10,418 nucleotides of DNA from Prevotellaceae bacterium (GCA_031268055.1 JAIRXY010000156.1:1-10418); one strand, 5' to 3'; counted from the first letter of the stretch, positions 1 through 6,620 are shown. Notes: a model not told the origin generated them from the sequence alone. A program made the numbers and translations.

Positions 1-159
1 CCTCTACAGCCTGCTTTCTTTCACACACCGATGAATGTAGAAATGTGGCATTGCCGCACCTCAACGAAGATACTGTGTTTTAGCCAATTTACATCGGACA
101 ATAGCGCTTTAAAATTCAAAAATCAGAACGAATTAGCTTCTTCGTATGGTTTTTTTTCT

Positions 160-167
160 TACATTTG
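160..167 (+). promoter_or_regulatory. Candidate Bacteroidota -7 promoter box upstream of fusA2
   Basis: TACATTTG fits the Bacteroidota -7 consensus TAnnTTTG and lies 60 bp before the fusA2 start codon, giving a predicted leader of about 54 nt. No TTTG-like -33 box is visible 19-21 bp upstream, which would suit a promoter needing an activator; that is inference. The rest of 1-227 is AT-rich. Reading frame 1 is open from the left edge to a TGA at 166-168, but its translation resembles no family I recognise and I do not call it a gene. Confidence 0.4.
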
Positions 168-227
168 AAGTTATTCTTTTTAATTATACACCTTAAATAT
201 GTGTTTTAACGCCAAACTATTTTTGTT

Positions 228-2384
228 ATGAAAACGTACTCCACCGAAAAAATTCGTAATGTTGTGCTGCTGGGTGCACCCGGCAGCGGCAAAACAACCC
301 TCGCAGAGGCAATGCTTTTTGAGGGTAAAGTGATAGACCGCCGAGGCAGCGTAGAGGCCAAAACTACCGTTAGCGACAGTACCGAGGTAGAGCAGGCTTA
401 CCAACGCTCCATCTACAGCACGGTAATGTATACCGAGTTCATGGAGCGCAAGCTCAACTTTATTGATACGCCCGGCTCCGACGACTTCGCAGGCGGCGTG
501 TTTGCTGCCTTCAAGGTATGCGATACCGGCGTAATGGTCATCAACGCACAGAACGGAGTAGAGGTGGGGACTGAAATTTTTGCGCGCTACGCCGAGCGGC
601 ATAATAAACCGGTGATATTGGCTATCAACCAGCTGGATAGCGATAAGGCCGACTACGACGCCAGCGTTGCGGCGCTGCGCGACGCTTTTGGCAAAAAGGT
701 GGTGCAGGTGCAGTACCCTATTGCTACAGGGGCTGGCTTTGACGGCTTTGTTGATGTGCTCAAAATGAAGATGTACAAGTTCAAGGGAGATACCGGAGAG
801 CGCGAAGATTTGGAAATTCCGAGCGAAGAAATGGAGCGCGCTGTGGAGCTCAACAAGGTGCTGGTAGAGGCCGCCGCAGAGTACGACGAGGAGCTGATGG
901 AGCTCTTTTTTGACAAAGGTACGCTGGACGAGGAGGAGATACGCCGCGGGCTGCGCGCAGGTATGAAGAATCGTGAGGTTATGCCGGTGTTCTGCCTTTC
1001 GGCAAAAAAAGATATAGGCGTAAAGCGCCTCATGGAGTTTATCATCAACGTAGCGCCTTCGCCCGAAAAGGCGCGGGAGTACAAAACCGTAGACGACGAG
1101 GCGGTGCCCTGCGACGCCGCTGCCGCCCCGTCGCTCTTTGTGTTCAAAACGATGGTGGAGCAGCACATGGGCGAGCTGTGCTACTTCCGCGTGATGAGCG
1201 GAACAGTCACTGAAGGGATGGACCTCATCAACGCTAACAACGACAGCAAGGAGCGCCTTACGCAGCTCTTTGCCACGGCTGGCAAGAACAGGGCAAAGCT
1301 CTCTGAGCTGGTAGCCGGCGACATTGGCTGCGCCGTGAAGCTTAAAAATACGCACACCAACGAAACGCTGAACGGAGGCGGAAAAACGTGGAAATTTTAC
1401 CCCATCACCTTCCCTCAGCCTAAGTTCCGCACGGCCATCAAGCCCAAAAATGCAGCCGACGACGAGAAGCTGGGCGAGGCGCTCAGCCGCATGCATATGG
1501 AAGACCCAACGATACTCGTGGAGTACTCCAAGGAGCTGAAGCAAACCATCGTGAGCGGCCAGGGAGAGCACCACATCAACATCCTGAAGCGCAACCTGAG
1601 CAGCATATACAAAATTGAGGTGGAGCTGCTCAACCCCAAAATTCCGTACCGCGAAACAATCACCAAAGTTTCCGCCGCCGACTACCGCCACAAGAAGCAG
1701 AGCGGCGGGGCGGGACAGTTTGGCGAGGTGCACCTTGTGATAGAGCCTCACGACGACAACGCCCCCGACCCCAAAACATTCAAGGTGGACGGGCGCGAAA
1801 TAACGCTCAACGTTCGCGGAAAGGAGGAATATACGCTGGATTGGGGCGGCAAGCTGGTCTTCTACAGCTGCATTGTAGGCGGCGCTATCGACGCCCGATT
1901 TTTGCCGGCCATTCTCAAGGGCATTATGGAAAAAATGGAGGAAGGCCCGCTCACAGGCTCCTACGCCCGCGACATTCGCGTGGCTGTGTACGACGGCAAA
2001 ATGCACCCTGTGGACAGCAACGAAATTTCGTTTAAGCTGGCAGGCCGCAACGCCTTTAAGGAGGCTTTCAGAAAAGCAGGGCCAAAAATCATGGAGCCAA
2101 TCTACGAGGTGGAAGTGCTGGTGCCCTCTGCCCACATGGGCGATGTGATGAGCGACCTGCAAAATCGTCGCGGAATAATAGAGGGCATGAGCAGCGAGAA
2201 AAACTTTGAGCTGGTCAAGGCGCGCGTGCCGCTGGCCGAGTTGAACAAGTACAGCACCACGCTAAGCTCCATCACCTCCGGCCGCGCAACCTACACCATG
2301 CGCTTTGCCGAGTACCAGCAGGTACCCCCCGACGTGCAGGAAAAGCTGCTGAAGGAGTACGTAGAAACAGAAAAAGACGAGTAA
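228..2384 (+). CDS. fusA2: Elongation factor G paralogue (EF-G2 / EF-G-like protein)
   Basis: A 718-residue translational GTPase-fold protein with full EF-G length and domain order. The P-loop GAPGSGKT is at 16-23, G3 is DTPGSDDF at 80-87, G4 is NQLD at 134-137 and SAK of G5 is at 258-260. Domain II follows (about 300-395), then domain III, then domain IV from about 475 with QSGGAGQFGEV and the tip segment DGKMHPVDSNE (His593), then domain V to the end. Compared with canonical EF-G, the switch I RGITI segment is RSIYS (60-64, Thr replaced by Tyr63), the switch II catalytic His is Ser84, and the G4 Lys is Gln135. From memory, Bacteroides thetaiotaomicron EF-G2 has the same kind of changes and was reported to translocate ribosomes without GTP hydrolysis, helping under carbon limitation and gut colonisation. 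I infer the same role here. It is transcribed alone, with its own upstream promoter and a second promoter just after it. The ATG start fits the conserved N-terminus; no Shine-Dalgarno is seen. Confidence 0.93.
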   Translation: MKTYSTEKIRNVVLLGAPGSGKTTLAEAMLFEGKVIDRRGSVEAKTTVSDSTEVEQAYQRSIYSTVMYTEFMERKLNFIDTPGSDDFAGGVFAAFKVCDTGVMVINAQNGVEVGTEIFARYAERHNKPVILAINQLDSDKADYDASVAALRDAFGKKVVQVQYPIATGAGFDGFVDVLKMKMYKFKGDTGEREDLEIPSEEMERAVELNKVLVEAAAEYDEELMELFFDKGTLDEEEIRRGLRAGMKNREVMPVFCLSAKKDIGVKRLMEFIINVAPSPEKAREYKTVDDEAVPCDAAAAPSLFVFKTMVEQHMGELCYFRVMSGTVTEGMDLINANNDSKERLTQLFATAGKNRAKLSELVAGDIGCAVKLKNTHTNETLNGGGKTWKFYPITFPQPKFRTAIKPKNAADDEKLGEALSRMHMEDPTILVEYSKELKQTIVSGQGEHHINILKRNLSSIYKIEVELLNPKIPYRETITKVSAADYRHKKQSGGAGQFGEVHLVIEPHDDNAPDPKTFKVDGREITLNVRGKEEYTLDWGGKLVFYSCIVGGAIDARFLPAILKGIMEKMEEGPLTGSYARDIRVAVYDGKMHPVDSNEISFKLAGRNAFKEAFRKAGPKIMEPIYEVEVLVPSAHMGDVMSDLQNRRGIIEGMSSEKNFELVKARVPLAELNKYSTTLSSITSGRATYTMRFAEYQQVPPDVQEKLLKEYVETEKDE

Positions 2385-2410
2385 AAATCGTCAAGCTGTC
2401 TCAATTTTTT

Positions 2411-2418
2411 TATCTTTG
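2411..2418 (+). promoter_or_regulatory. Bacteroidota -7 promoter box for the lipoprotein-SPOR unit
   Basis: TATCTTTG followed by C is a perfect match to the TAnnTTTG -7 consensus of the Bacteroidota housekeeping sigma factor. It lies 27 bp after the fusA2 stop and 23 bp before the lipoprotein ATG, predicting a leader of only about 17-19 nt. The upstream -33 region has no clear TTTG. This implies the lipoprotein and SPOR genes are transcribed independently of fusA2. Confidence 0.65.
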
Positions 2419-2441
2419 CAGAATTATTCATTTGGCAGCTG

Positions 2442-2951
2442 ATGCAACAACATATTAGAAAAATACAATTTTTGCTGCTGTCCGCTGTGATGCTTTTGTC
2501 CTCATGCAGCGGGTTGCGGCATATATACGTAGAGGATGTACGCAACGTGAGCGTGCAGCCTTTGAGGGGGGGAGTAATGCAGGTAACGCTGGACGCAAAA
2601 GTCAACAACCCCTCATGCCGCAAGGTGCAGCTAACTGAGCTGGAGCTCAACGTAGAACTTCGAGGCTCGACTATTGCCACCATTAGCGCAAAAGAAAAAG
2701 TCGTTGCGCCGCGGCGTAGCCACGACTTTCAGCCGGTTTCGCTGGAGGTACGCCTGCGCAACCTGCTGACTACCCTGATAGCCTTGCAGCAAAAACAGCT
2801 CTCGCCGGATGAGCTGATGGTGGAGGGAACACTCAAAGTCAAGGCTTTTCCGCTTAGCAAAGCTATAAAAATAAAAAGACAACCTCTCAGCGTATTTGCA
2901 GCGCAGTATGGCGATTTTATCACGCCCCTGCTAAAGCTACAAAGCAAGTAG
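2442..2951 (+). CDS. Outer-membrane-type lipoprotein with LEA-2/WHy-like domain
   Basis: A 169-residue protein of unknown precise role. It starts with a basic n-region, a hydrophobic stretch (about 8-19) and a lipobox LSSC with the lipidated Cys at 22, so the mature protein should be membrane-anchored on the periplasmic side or exported. Residues about 30-145 form one beta-rich domain. The pattern 'DAKVNNPSCRKVQLTELEL', then an alternating hydrophobic strand, then 'VVAPRRSHDFQPVSLEVRL', resembles the LEA-2/WHy fold (an NP motif, then a strand pair, then a polar 'ipa.s' turn). That family assignment is by eye. WHy/LEA-2 proteins are linked to stress protection and periplasmic binding, but no function can be assigned. 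The gene has its own promoter and lies 41 bp upstream of the SPOR gene on the same strand, so the two are probably co-transcribed envelope genes. Confidence 0.8.
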   Translation: MQQHIRKIQFLLLSAVMLLSSCSGLRHIYVEDVRNVSVQPLRGGVMQVTLDAKVNNPSCRKVQLTELELNVELRGSTIATISAKEKVVAPRRSHDFQPVSLEVRLRNLLTTLIALQQKQLSPDELMVEGTLKVKAFPLSKAIKIKRQPLSVFAAQYGDFITPLLKLQSK

Positions 2952-2992
2952 CAGCGCAAAAAGAGAGGGTTTATAGATTGTGAGTTGATATT

Positions 2993-3397
2993 ATGAAAAA
3001 GTTTACCATTATAGCCATTTTTGTTGCCATGACGGGCGGCGCTGCCACAGCGCAGGCAATAGGGAGCATTAAGGTCAAATCGCAGCCTGCAATAGAGCAG
3101 CTGATGCAAAAGCATGTTTCCTATAACATTCAACACCCCAAAATTGAGGGGTATCGTATTCGCATTTACCGCGATAATAGCGGCAATGCGCGCCAGCGTT
3201 CACAGGATATTTCGGAGCGCTTCTCGGAGCAATTTTCGGATATTCCCGCCTACCGCAGCTACGACAACCCTTACTTCAAAGTATCGGTGGGAGATTTTCG
3301 CACCAAAGATGACGCGCTAAAATTTTACATCAACATCAAGCGGCAGTATCCCACAGCTTACATTGTGCTGGAGGATATTAACTTCCCTGCGCTATAA
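2993..3397 (+). CDS. Secreted SPOR-domain protein
   Basis: A 134-residue exported protein made almost entirely of a signal peptide and one SPOR domain. The N-terminus (MKK, then a hydrophobic segment 4-20) looks like a Sec signal peptide with cleavage near ATA-QA at 18-22; there is no lipobox. The SPOR domain spans about 52-132, starting GYRIRIYRDNSG. A central helix rich in Ser, Glu and Arg follows, then 'YFKVSVGDFRTKDDALKFY' and the final strand 'AYIVLEDINFP'. This layout is typical of small Bacteroidota SPOR proteins. SPOR domains bind glycan strands lacking stem peptides, mainly at division sites, so a periplasmic peptidoglycan-binding role is likely. No catalytic domain is present. It sits 41 bp after the lipoprotein gene with no clear promoter of its own, and a weak hairpin terminator follows. 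Confidence 0.88.
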   Translation: MKKFTIIAIFVAMTGGAATAQAIGSIKVKSQPAIEQLMQKHVSYNIQHPKIEGYRIRIYRDNSGNARQRSQDISERFSEQFSDIPAYRSYDNPYFKVSVGDFRTKDDALKFYINIKRQYPTAYIVLEDINFPAL

Positions 3398-3405
3398 TCG
3401 GGTAC

Positions 3406-3426
3406 ATTTAGCTACGCTGAATTTTT
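3406..3426 (+). terminator. Weak intrinsic terminator after the SPOR gene
   Basis: A seven-pair stem (ATTTAGC with GCTGAAT, one G-U pair) and a three-base loop are followed by four T, then GGG. It starts 9 bp after the SPOR stop codon, in the 45-bp convergent gap before rarA. The AT-rich stem and short T tract make it weak. On the opposite strand it has no T tract, so it would serve only the rightward unit. Confidence 0.4.
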
Positions 3427-3442
3427 GGGTTTGCATCAAGGC

Positions 3443-4723
3443 TCAACGATACTTTCCTTTCCAGAGCTGCTCCATGCGCGCCTTGATTTCGCGCTCCTTG
3501 GCGGTGTCGCCGGGGGTGTAAAAGGTTGTTCCTGATATTTTTTCGGGCAGATAGTCAAGGTCTACAAAGTTATCCTGATAGTCGTGGGCATACTTGTAAC
3601 CTTTGTGGTAGCCAAGGTCTTTCATCAGCTTGGTGGGGGCGTTGCGCAGGTGGAGCGGCACCGGCAGGTCGCCCGACTGTCGCACCTGCGCAATGGCAGC
3701 TTCAACGGCTAAGTACGAGGCGTTGCTCTTGGGGCTTGTGGCCAAGTAAACGGCGCACTGCGACAGCACAATTCTTCCTTCGGGCATCCCAATAACCTTA
3801 ACTGCGTCGAAGCAAGCTTGCGCCATGAGCAGCGCGTTGGGGTTGGCCAGCCCTACATCTTCGGCAGCCAAAATCACCATGCGTCGGGCAATGAACAGCG
3901 GGTCTTCGCCGCCCTCAATCATGCGCGCCAGCCAGTACACCGCCGCGTTGGGGTCGCTGCCGCGCATGCTCTTTATGAAGGCCGAAATTATGTCGTAGTG
4001 CTGCTCTCCGTTCTTGTCGTATAAGGCAATGTTTTCCTGTAAGCGTTCGGTTACAATGCTGTTGTTAATGACAACTTCGTCACCGTCGAACGAACTTGCT
4101 ACAATCTCCAGCACGTTGAGCAGCTTGCGCGCATCGCCACCCGAAAAGCGAAATAGCGCCTCTGTTTCCTCAATGCAAAATCGTCGCTGCTTCAGGTATG
4201 CGTCGGTGGTCACAGCGCGCTCCAGCAGCTTTTCCAAATCGGCCACATCCAGCGATTTCAGCACGTATACCTGACACCGCGATAGCAGCGGCGATATAAC
4301 CTCAAACGAAGGATTTTCGGTAGTTGCGCCAATGAGCGTAACCGTCCCGTGCTCTACGGCGCCCAGCAGCGAATCTTGCTGCGACTTCGAGAAGCGGTGA
4401 ATTTCGTCTATAAAAAGAATTGGATTTGGCGTGCTGAAAAAGCGCTGCCGCTTGGCATCCTCAATCACCTCGCGCACGTCCTTCACGCCGGCATTCACCG
4501 CGCTTAGCGTGTAGAATTTGCGGTTTTGCCTGTTGGCAATAATCCGCGCCAGCGTTGTCTTACCCACGCCGGGCGGCCCCCACAGGATGAACGAGGTAAG
4601 CTTGTCGCCCTCCACCATGCGGCGTATCACAGCATTCTCCCCCACCAAGTGCTGCTGCCCAACGTAGTCGTCCAGCGTTTGGGGGCGTAGCCGCTCTGCT
4701 AAGGGTATGTTTGACTGCTCCAA
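3443..4723 (-). CDS. rarA: Replication-associated recombination protein A (AAA+ ATPase, RarA/MgsA)
   Basis: A 426-residue clamp-loader-like AAA+ ATPase that acts at stalled replication forks with SSB and RecA. Visible motifs are the N-terminal 'LAERLRPQTLDDYVGQQHL' (8-26), Walker A GPPGVGKT (49-56), Walker B ILFIDEIH (102-109), sensor 1 GATTEN (132-137), arginine finger LLSRC (146-150) and a sensor 2 'SGGDARKLLN'. The C-terminal tetramerisation region contains EGGEDPLFIARRM and the conserved 'GYKYAHDY'. Length and domain order are normal for RarA. The only usual start that keeps the conserved N-terminus is TTG at 4723-4721, because an in-frame TGA lies two codons upstream and no ATG or GTG comes before the conserved block. 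The gene starts 10 bp after the aldo/keto reductase stop, so the two are very likely co-transcribed. It is last in the leftward run. Confidence 0.95.
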   Translation of the reverse strand: MEQSNIPLAERLRPQTLDDYVGQQHLVGENAVIRRMVEGDKLTSFILWGPPGVGKTTLARIIANRQNRKFYTLSAVNAGVKDVREVIEDAKRQRFFSTPNPILFIDEIHRFSKSQQDSLLGAVEHGTVTLIGATTENPSFEVISPLLSRCQVYVLKSLDVADLEKLLERAVTTDAYLKQRRFCIEETEALFRFSGGDARKLLNVLEIVASSFDGDEVVINNSIVTERLQENIALYDKNGEQHYDIISAFIKSMRGSDPNAAVYWLARMIEGGEDPLFIARRMVILAAEDVGLANPNALLMAQACFDAVKVIGMPEGRIVLSQCAVYLATSPKSNASYLAVEAAIAQVRQSGDLPVPLHLRNAPTKLMKDLGYHKGYKYAHDYQDNFVDLDYLPEKISGTTFYTPGDTAKEREIKARMEQLWKGKYR

Positions 4724-4733
4724 AGCTCAAAAA

Positions 4734-5687
4734 TTAAAAATCCAAAATTTCGCCCAGCTCTTCGCTTGTAAAGCTGGCGTTATTTAGCGCGCCCATGTTT
4801 TGCTTGAGCTGCTCCACGCTGCTGACGCCCACAATCACAGAGGTTACGCGCGTATCCTTGAGCAGCCATGCGATGGCCATTTCTGTAAGGGTTTGCCCGC
4901 GGCGAAGGGCAATGCCGTTAAGGTGCGCCACGCTCCTCAGCGCTTCCTCTGTCACCTGCTCGCGCTGCAAGAATCCGTGCGGCTTGGCAGCGCGCGAGTC
5001 TTGCGGAATACCCTGCAAATATTTTGTGCTCAGCAGCCCCTGCGCCAACGGCGAAAATGCCACAAAGCCAACGCCGCCGCGCTCTGCCGTCTCCAAAACG
5101 CCCTGCTCTACGTGGCGATCCAGCAGGCTGTACCTATCCTGATTTACCAAGCACGGCGTGTGCTGCTGCGCCAATATTCTATACGCTTTTTCGGCTTCTG
5201 CCGGCGGGTATTTTGAAATGCCTGCGTAAAGCGCTTTCCCCTGCTTTACCACATCTATCAAAGCTTGCATGGTCTCCTCTATTGGCGTTTGAGGGTCGTA
5301 GCGGTGCGAGTAAAAAATATCTACGTACTCCAGCCCCATGCGCTTGAGGCTCTGGTCGAGGCTGCTAATGAGGTATTTCCGAGAGCCGCCATCTCCATAC
5401 GGCCCCGGCCACATGAGGTGTCCGGCCTTAGTGCTTATCACTAGCTCGTCGCGGTATCCGGCGAGGGTGGTTTTGAGCATTTTGCCAAAGTTTGCCTCCG
5501 CGCTACCGGCAGGAGGCCCGTAGTTGTTGGCAAGGTCAAAATGCGTAATGCCATTTTCGAAGGCATACTTCACAATGCCCGTAGCGACGTCGAAGCTGTC
5601 CACATCGCCAAAGTTGTGCCACAGCCCCAACGATATGCGAGGAAGCTGCAAGCCACTTTTTCCGCAGTAGGTGTACGTCATGTTCAT
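4734..5687 (-). CDS. yghZ: Aldo/keto reductase, YghZ (L-glyceraldehyde-3-phosphate reductase) type
   Basis: A 317-residue cytosolic NADPH-dependent reductase of the AKR14-like group. E. coli YghZ reduces L-glyceraldehyde 3-phosphate and methylglyoxal, which suggests carbonyl detoxification here; substrate is inferred. The catalytic tetrad is visible as Asp51, Tyr56, Lys87 and His128, in contexts HFDLANNYGPP, STKAGH and DIFYSHRYD. Other signatures are 'SLGLWHNFGD' (19-28), 'GSRKYLISSLDQSLKRMGLE' (101-120) and, near the C-terminus, 'VTSVIVGVSSVEQL' of the cofactor site. Compared with E. coli YghZ (from memory), it lacks about ten N-terminal residues and stops about 15 residues early, at EELGEILDF. 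The core is complete and no homologous continuation is seen in other frames. Two possible ATG starts lie two codons apart; the first is used. It has its own candidate promoter and runs into rarA with a 10-bp gap. Confidence 0.92.
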   Translation of the reverse strand: MNMTYTYCGKSGLQLPRISLGLWHNFGDVDSFDVATGIVKYAFENGITHFDLANNYGPPAGSAEANFGKMLKTTLAGYRDELVISTKAGHLMWPGPYGDGGSRKYLISSLDQSLKRMGLEYVDIFYSHRYDPQTPIEETMQALIDVVKQGKALYAGISKYPPAEAEKAYRILAQQHTPCLVNQDRYSLLDRHVEQGVLETAERGGVGFVAFSPLAQGLLSTKYLQGIPQDSRAAKPHGFLQREQVTEEALRSVAHLNGIALRRGQTLTEMAIAWLLKDTRVTSVIVGVSSVEQLKQNMGALNNASFTSEELGEILDF

Positions 5688-5701
5688 GAATTTTTGGTGA
5701 G

Positions 5702-5732
5702 TAAAAATACGAAAAAACAGGATAGCAACAAA
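5702..5732 (-). promoter_or_regulatory. Candidate promoter for the aldo/keto reductase-rarA unit
   Basis: On the minus strand, TTTG (5732-5729) and TATTTTTA (5709-5702) are separated by exactly 19 bp. This fits the Bacteroidota -33 TTTG / -7 TAnnTTTG pattern with one mismatch in the last base of the -7 box. The predicted transcription start would be only about 8-12 nt before the ATG at 5687. It lies in the 62-bp gap after hisA and suggests the reductase and rarA have their own transcript. Confidence 0.5.
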
Positions 5733-5749
5733 AAATCGGTCTTGGGTAA

Positions 5750-6448
5750 TTACAGGCTTATCTTTTCTTCGTAAAAAGCCTTGCCTACGATTACCGCCGG
5801 CACGCCGGCCTGCTGCAAATCCTCTATGTCGCTTCTCTGGCTCACTCCGCCGCTGGCAATGAGGTATAGCGACGGGAAGCGCTCCAGAATTTTGCGGTAC
5901 AAGTCAACGTTTGCGCCTTGCAGCATGCCGTCCTTGCCAATGTCGGTGCAGATAACCTGCGCTATGCCCTTGTCTACGTAGCCGGCAATAAAGGGGAGCA
6001 AGTCCAGCTGCGTGCTTTCCTGCCATCCGCTCACGGCAATTTTTTCATCGGCAACATCGGCGCCCAAAATGATTTTATCGCCTCCGTAGCGGGCTATCCA
6101 GCGCGTAAACTCCTCCGGATTCTTTACGGCAATGCTGCCTCCTGTCACCATAGCCGCGCCACATTCAAAGGCTATGCGCAAATCGTCGGACGCTTTCAGG
6201 CCTCCGCCAAAATCCACCACCAGCTGCGTGCGCGTGGTAATTTGCTCCAGCGCCTTGTAGTTGACAATGTGCTGCGCTTTTGCTCCGTCCAAATCAACCA
6301 CGTGCAAGCGCGTATAGCCTTTGTCCTCGAATAGCTTTGCAACCTCCAACGGATTTTTGCTGTACACTTTTTTTTTGGCATAATCACCTTTGGTGAGCCT
6401 AACGCATTGCCCATCAATAATGTCAATAGCAGGAATTACTTGTATCAT
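5750..6448 (-). CDS. hisA: Phosphoribosylformimino-5-aminoimidazole carboxamide ribotide isomerase (HisA)
   Basis: A 232-residue (beta/alpha)8 barrel that catalyses the Amadori isomerisation of ProFAR to PRFAR, the fourth step of histidine synthesis. The N-terminal half carries 'IPAIDIIDGQCVRLTKGDY' with catalytic Asp9, then 'LHVVDLDGA' and the phosphate-binding loop 'VVDFGGGLK' (77-85). The C-terminal half carries 'IILGADV' (second acid Asp131), 'VICTDIGKDGM' (Thr168, Asp169) and the second phosphate loop 'IASGGVS' (197-203). 'AVIVGKAFYEEKISL' ends the protein about seven residues short of the usual terminal helix; the barrel itself looks complete. HisF would share the barrel fold, but the DIIDG and DFGGG forms favour HisA. 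No other his gene is in the window, so it is separated from hisF and hisH. The 172-bp gap upstream holds a 10-bp tandem array. Confidence 0.95.
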   Translation of the reverse strand: MIQVIPAIDIIDGQCVRLTKGDYAKKKVYSKNPLEVAKLFEDKGYTRLHVVDLDGAKAQHIVNYKALEQITTRTQLVVDFGGGLKASDDLRIAFECGAAMVTGGSIAVKNPEEFTRWIARYGGDKIILGADVADEKIAVSGWQESTQLDLLPFIAGYVDKGIAQVICTDIGKDGMLQGANVDLYRKILERFPSLYLIASGGVSQRSDIEDLQQAGVPAVIVGKAFYEEKISL

Positions 6449-6460
6449 AGTGAAATAATG

Positions 6461-6600
6461 ATTGCTGCACAGAATTACGCAAAGCTGTACAAGACTACAA
6501 AAAACAACATGAAGTTACACAAAGCCACACAAAACTACACAAAGCTATGTGAAGTTACACAGAGAGCCACAGAGGTGCACAGAGAGCCACAGAGGGAGTT
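6461..6600. repeat. Degenerate 10-bp tandem repeat array in the dcp-hisA gap
   Basis: From 6471 to 6600 the sequence consists of 13 consecutive 10-base units with no insertions or deletions; a weaker unit precedes at 6461-6470. On the + strand the consensus is about AAAGCTACAC. Positions 1-4 of the unit are purine in all 13 units, position 3 is A in 12, position 8 is C in 10 and position 9 is A in 10. T makes up only 17 of 130 bases. Two sub-families are seen: AAAGCTACAC-like units on the left (6471-6560) and AGAGAGCCAC/AGAGGTGCAC units on the right (6561-6600). The right half contains an 18-bp perfect direct repeat (6558-6575 and 6578-6595), and TGAAGTTACACA recurs at 6510 and 6550, exactly four units apart. 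Both flanking genes read leftward, so the array follows dcp and would form a G/U-rich leader of hisA. The function is unknown. Confidence 0.85.
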
Positions 6601-6620
6601 TAAAAGGTAAGCTGTTTTTG

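Noticed and set aside
1..168. The end of an upstream gene in frame 1, open from the left edge to TGA at 166-168
   Set aside because: The 55-residue translation matches no family I know, the sequence is AT-rich like an intergenic region, and the frame would cross the candidate promoter. It cannot be supported without upstream sequence.
180..2162. A 660-codon open frame on the minus strand covering almost all of fusA2
   Set aside because: The translation is rich in His, Val and Cys, has no recognisable domain and lies exactly antisense to a clearly conserved gene. It is a by-product of the codon use of fusA2.
2376..2411. A terminator after fusA2 (GACGA/TCGTC stem spanning the stop codon, then a T run at 2405-2411)
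   Set aside because: The stem is only five pairs and the T run starts about 12 bases beyond it. The T run is better explained as part of the promoter region of the next gene.
6461..6600. A CRISPR array as the explanation of the repeats
   Set aside because: Units are 10 bp, contiguous and degenerate, with no unique spacers of uniform length and no cas genes nearby.
6407..6610. A 67-codon plus-strand frame running through the 10-bp array
   Set aside because: Three 10-bp units make 30 bases, so a repeat lacking stops stays open by arithmetic. The start lies inside hisA antisense and the product is low-complexity Lys/Thr/Gln/Glu sequence.
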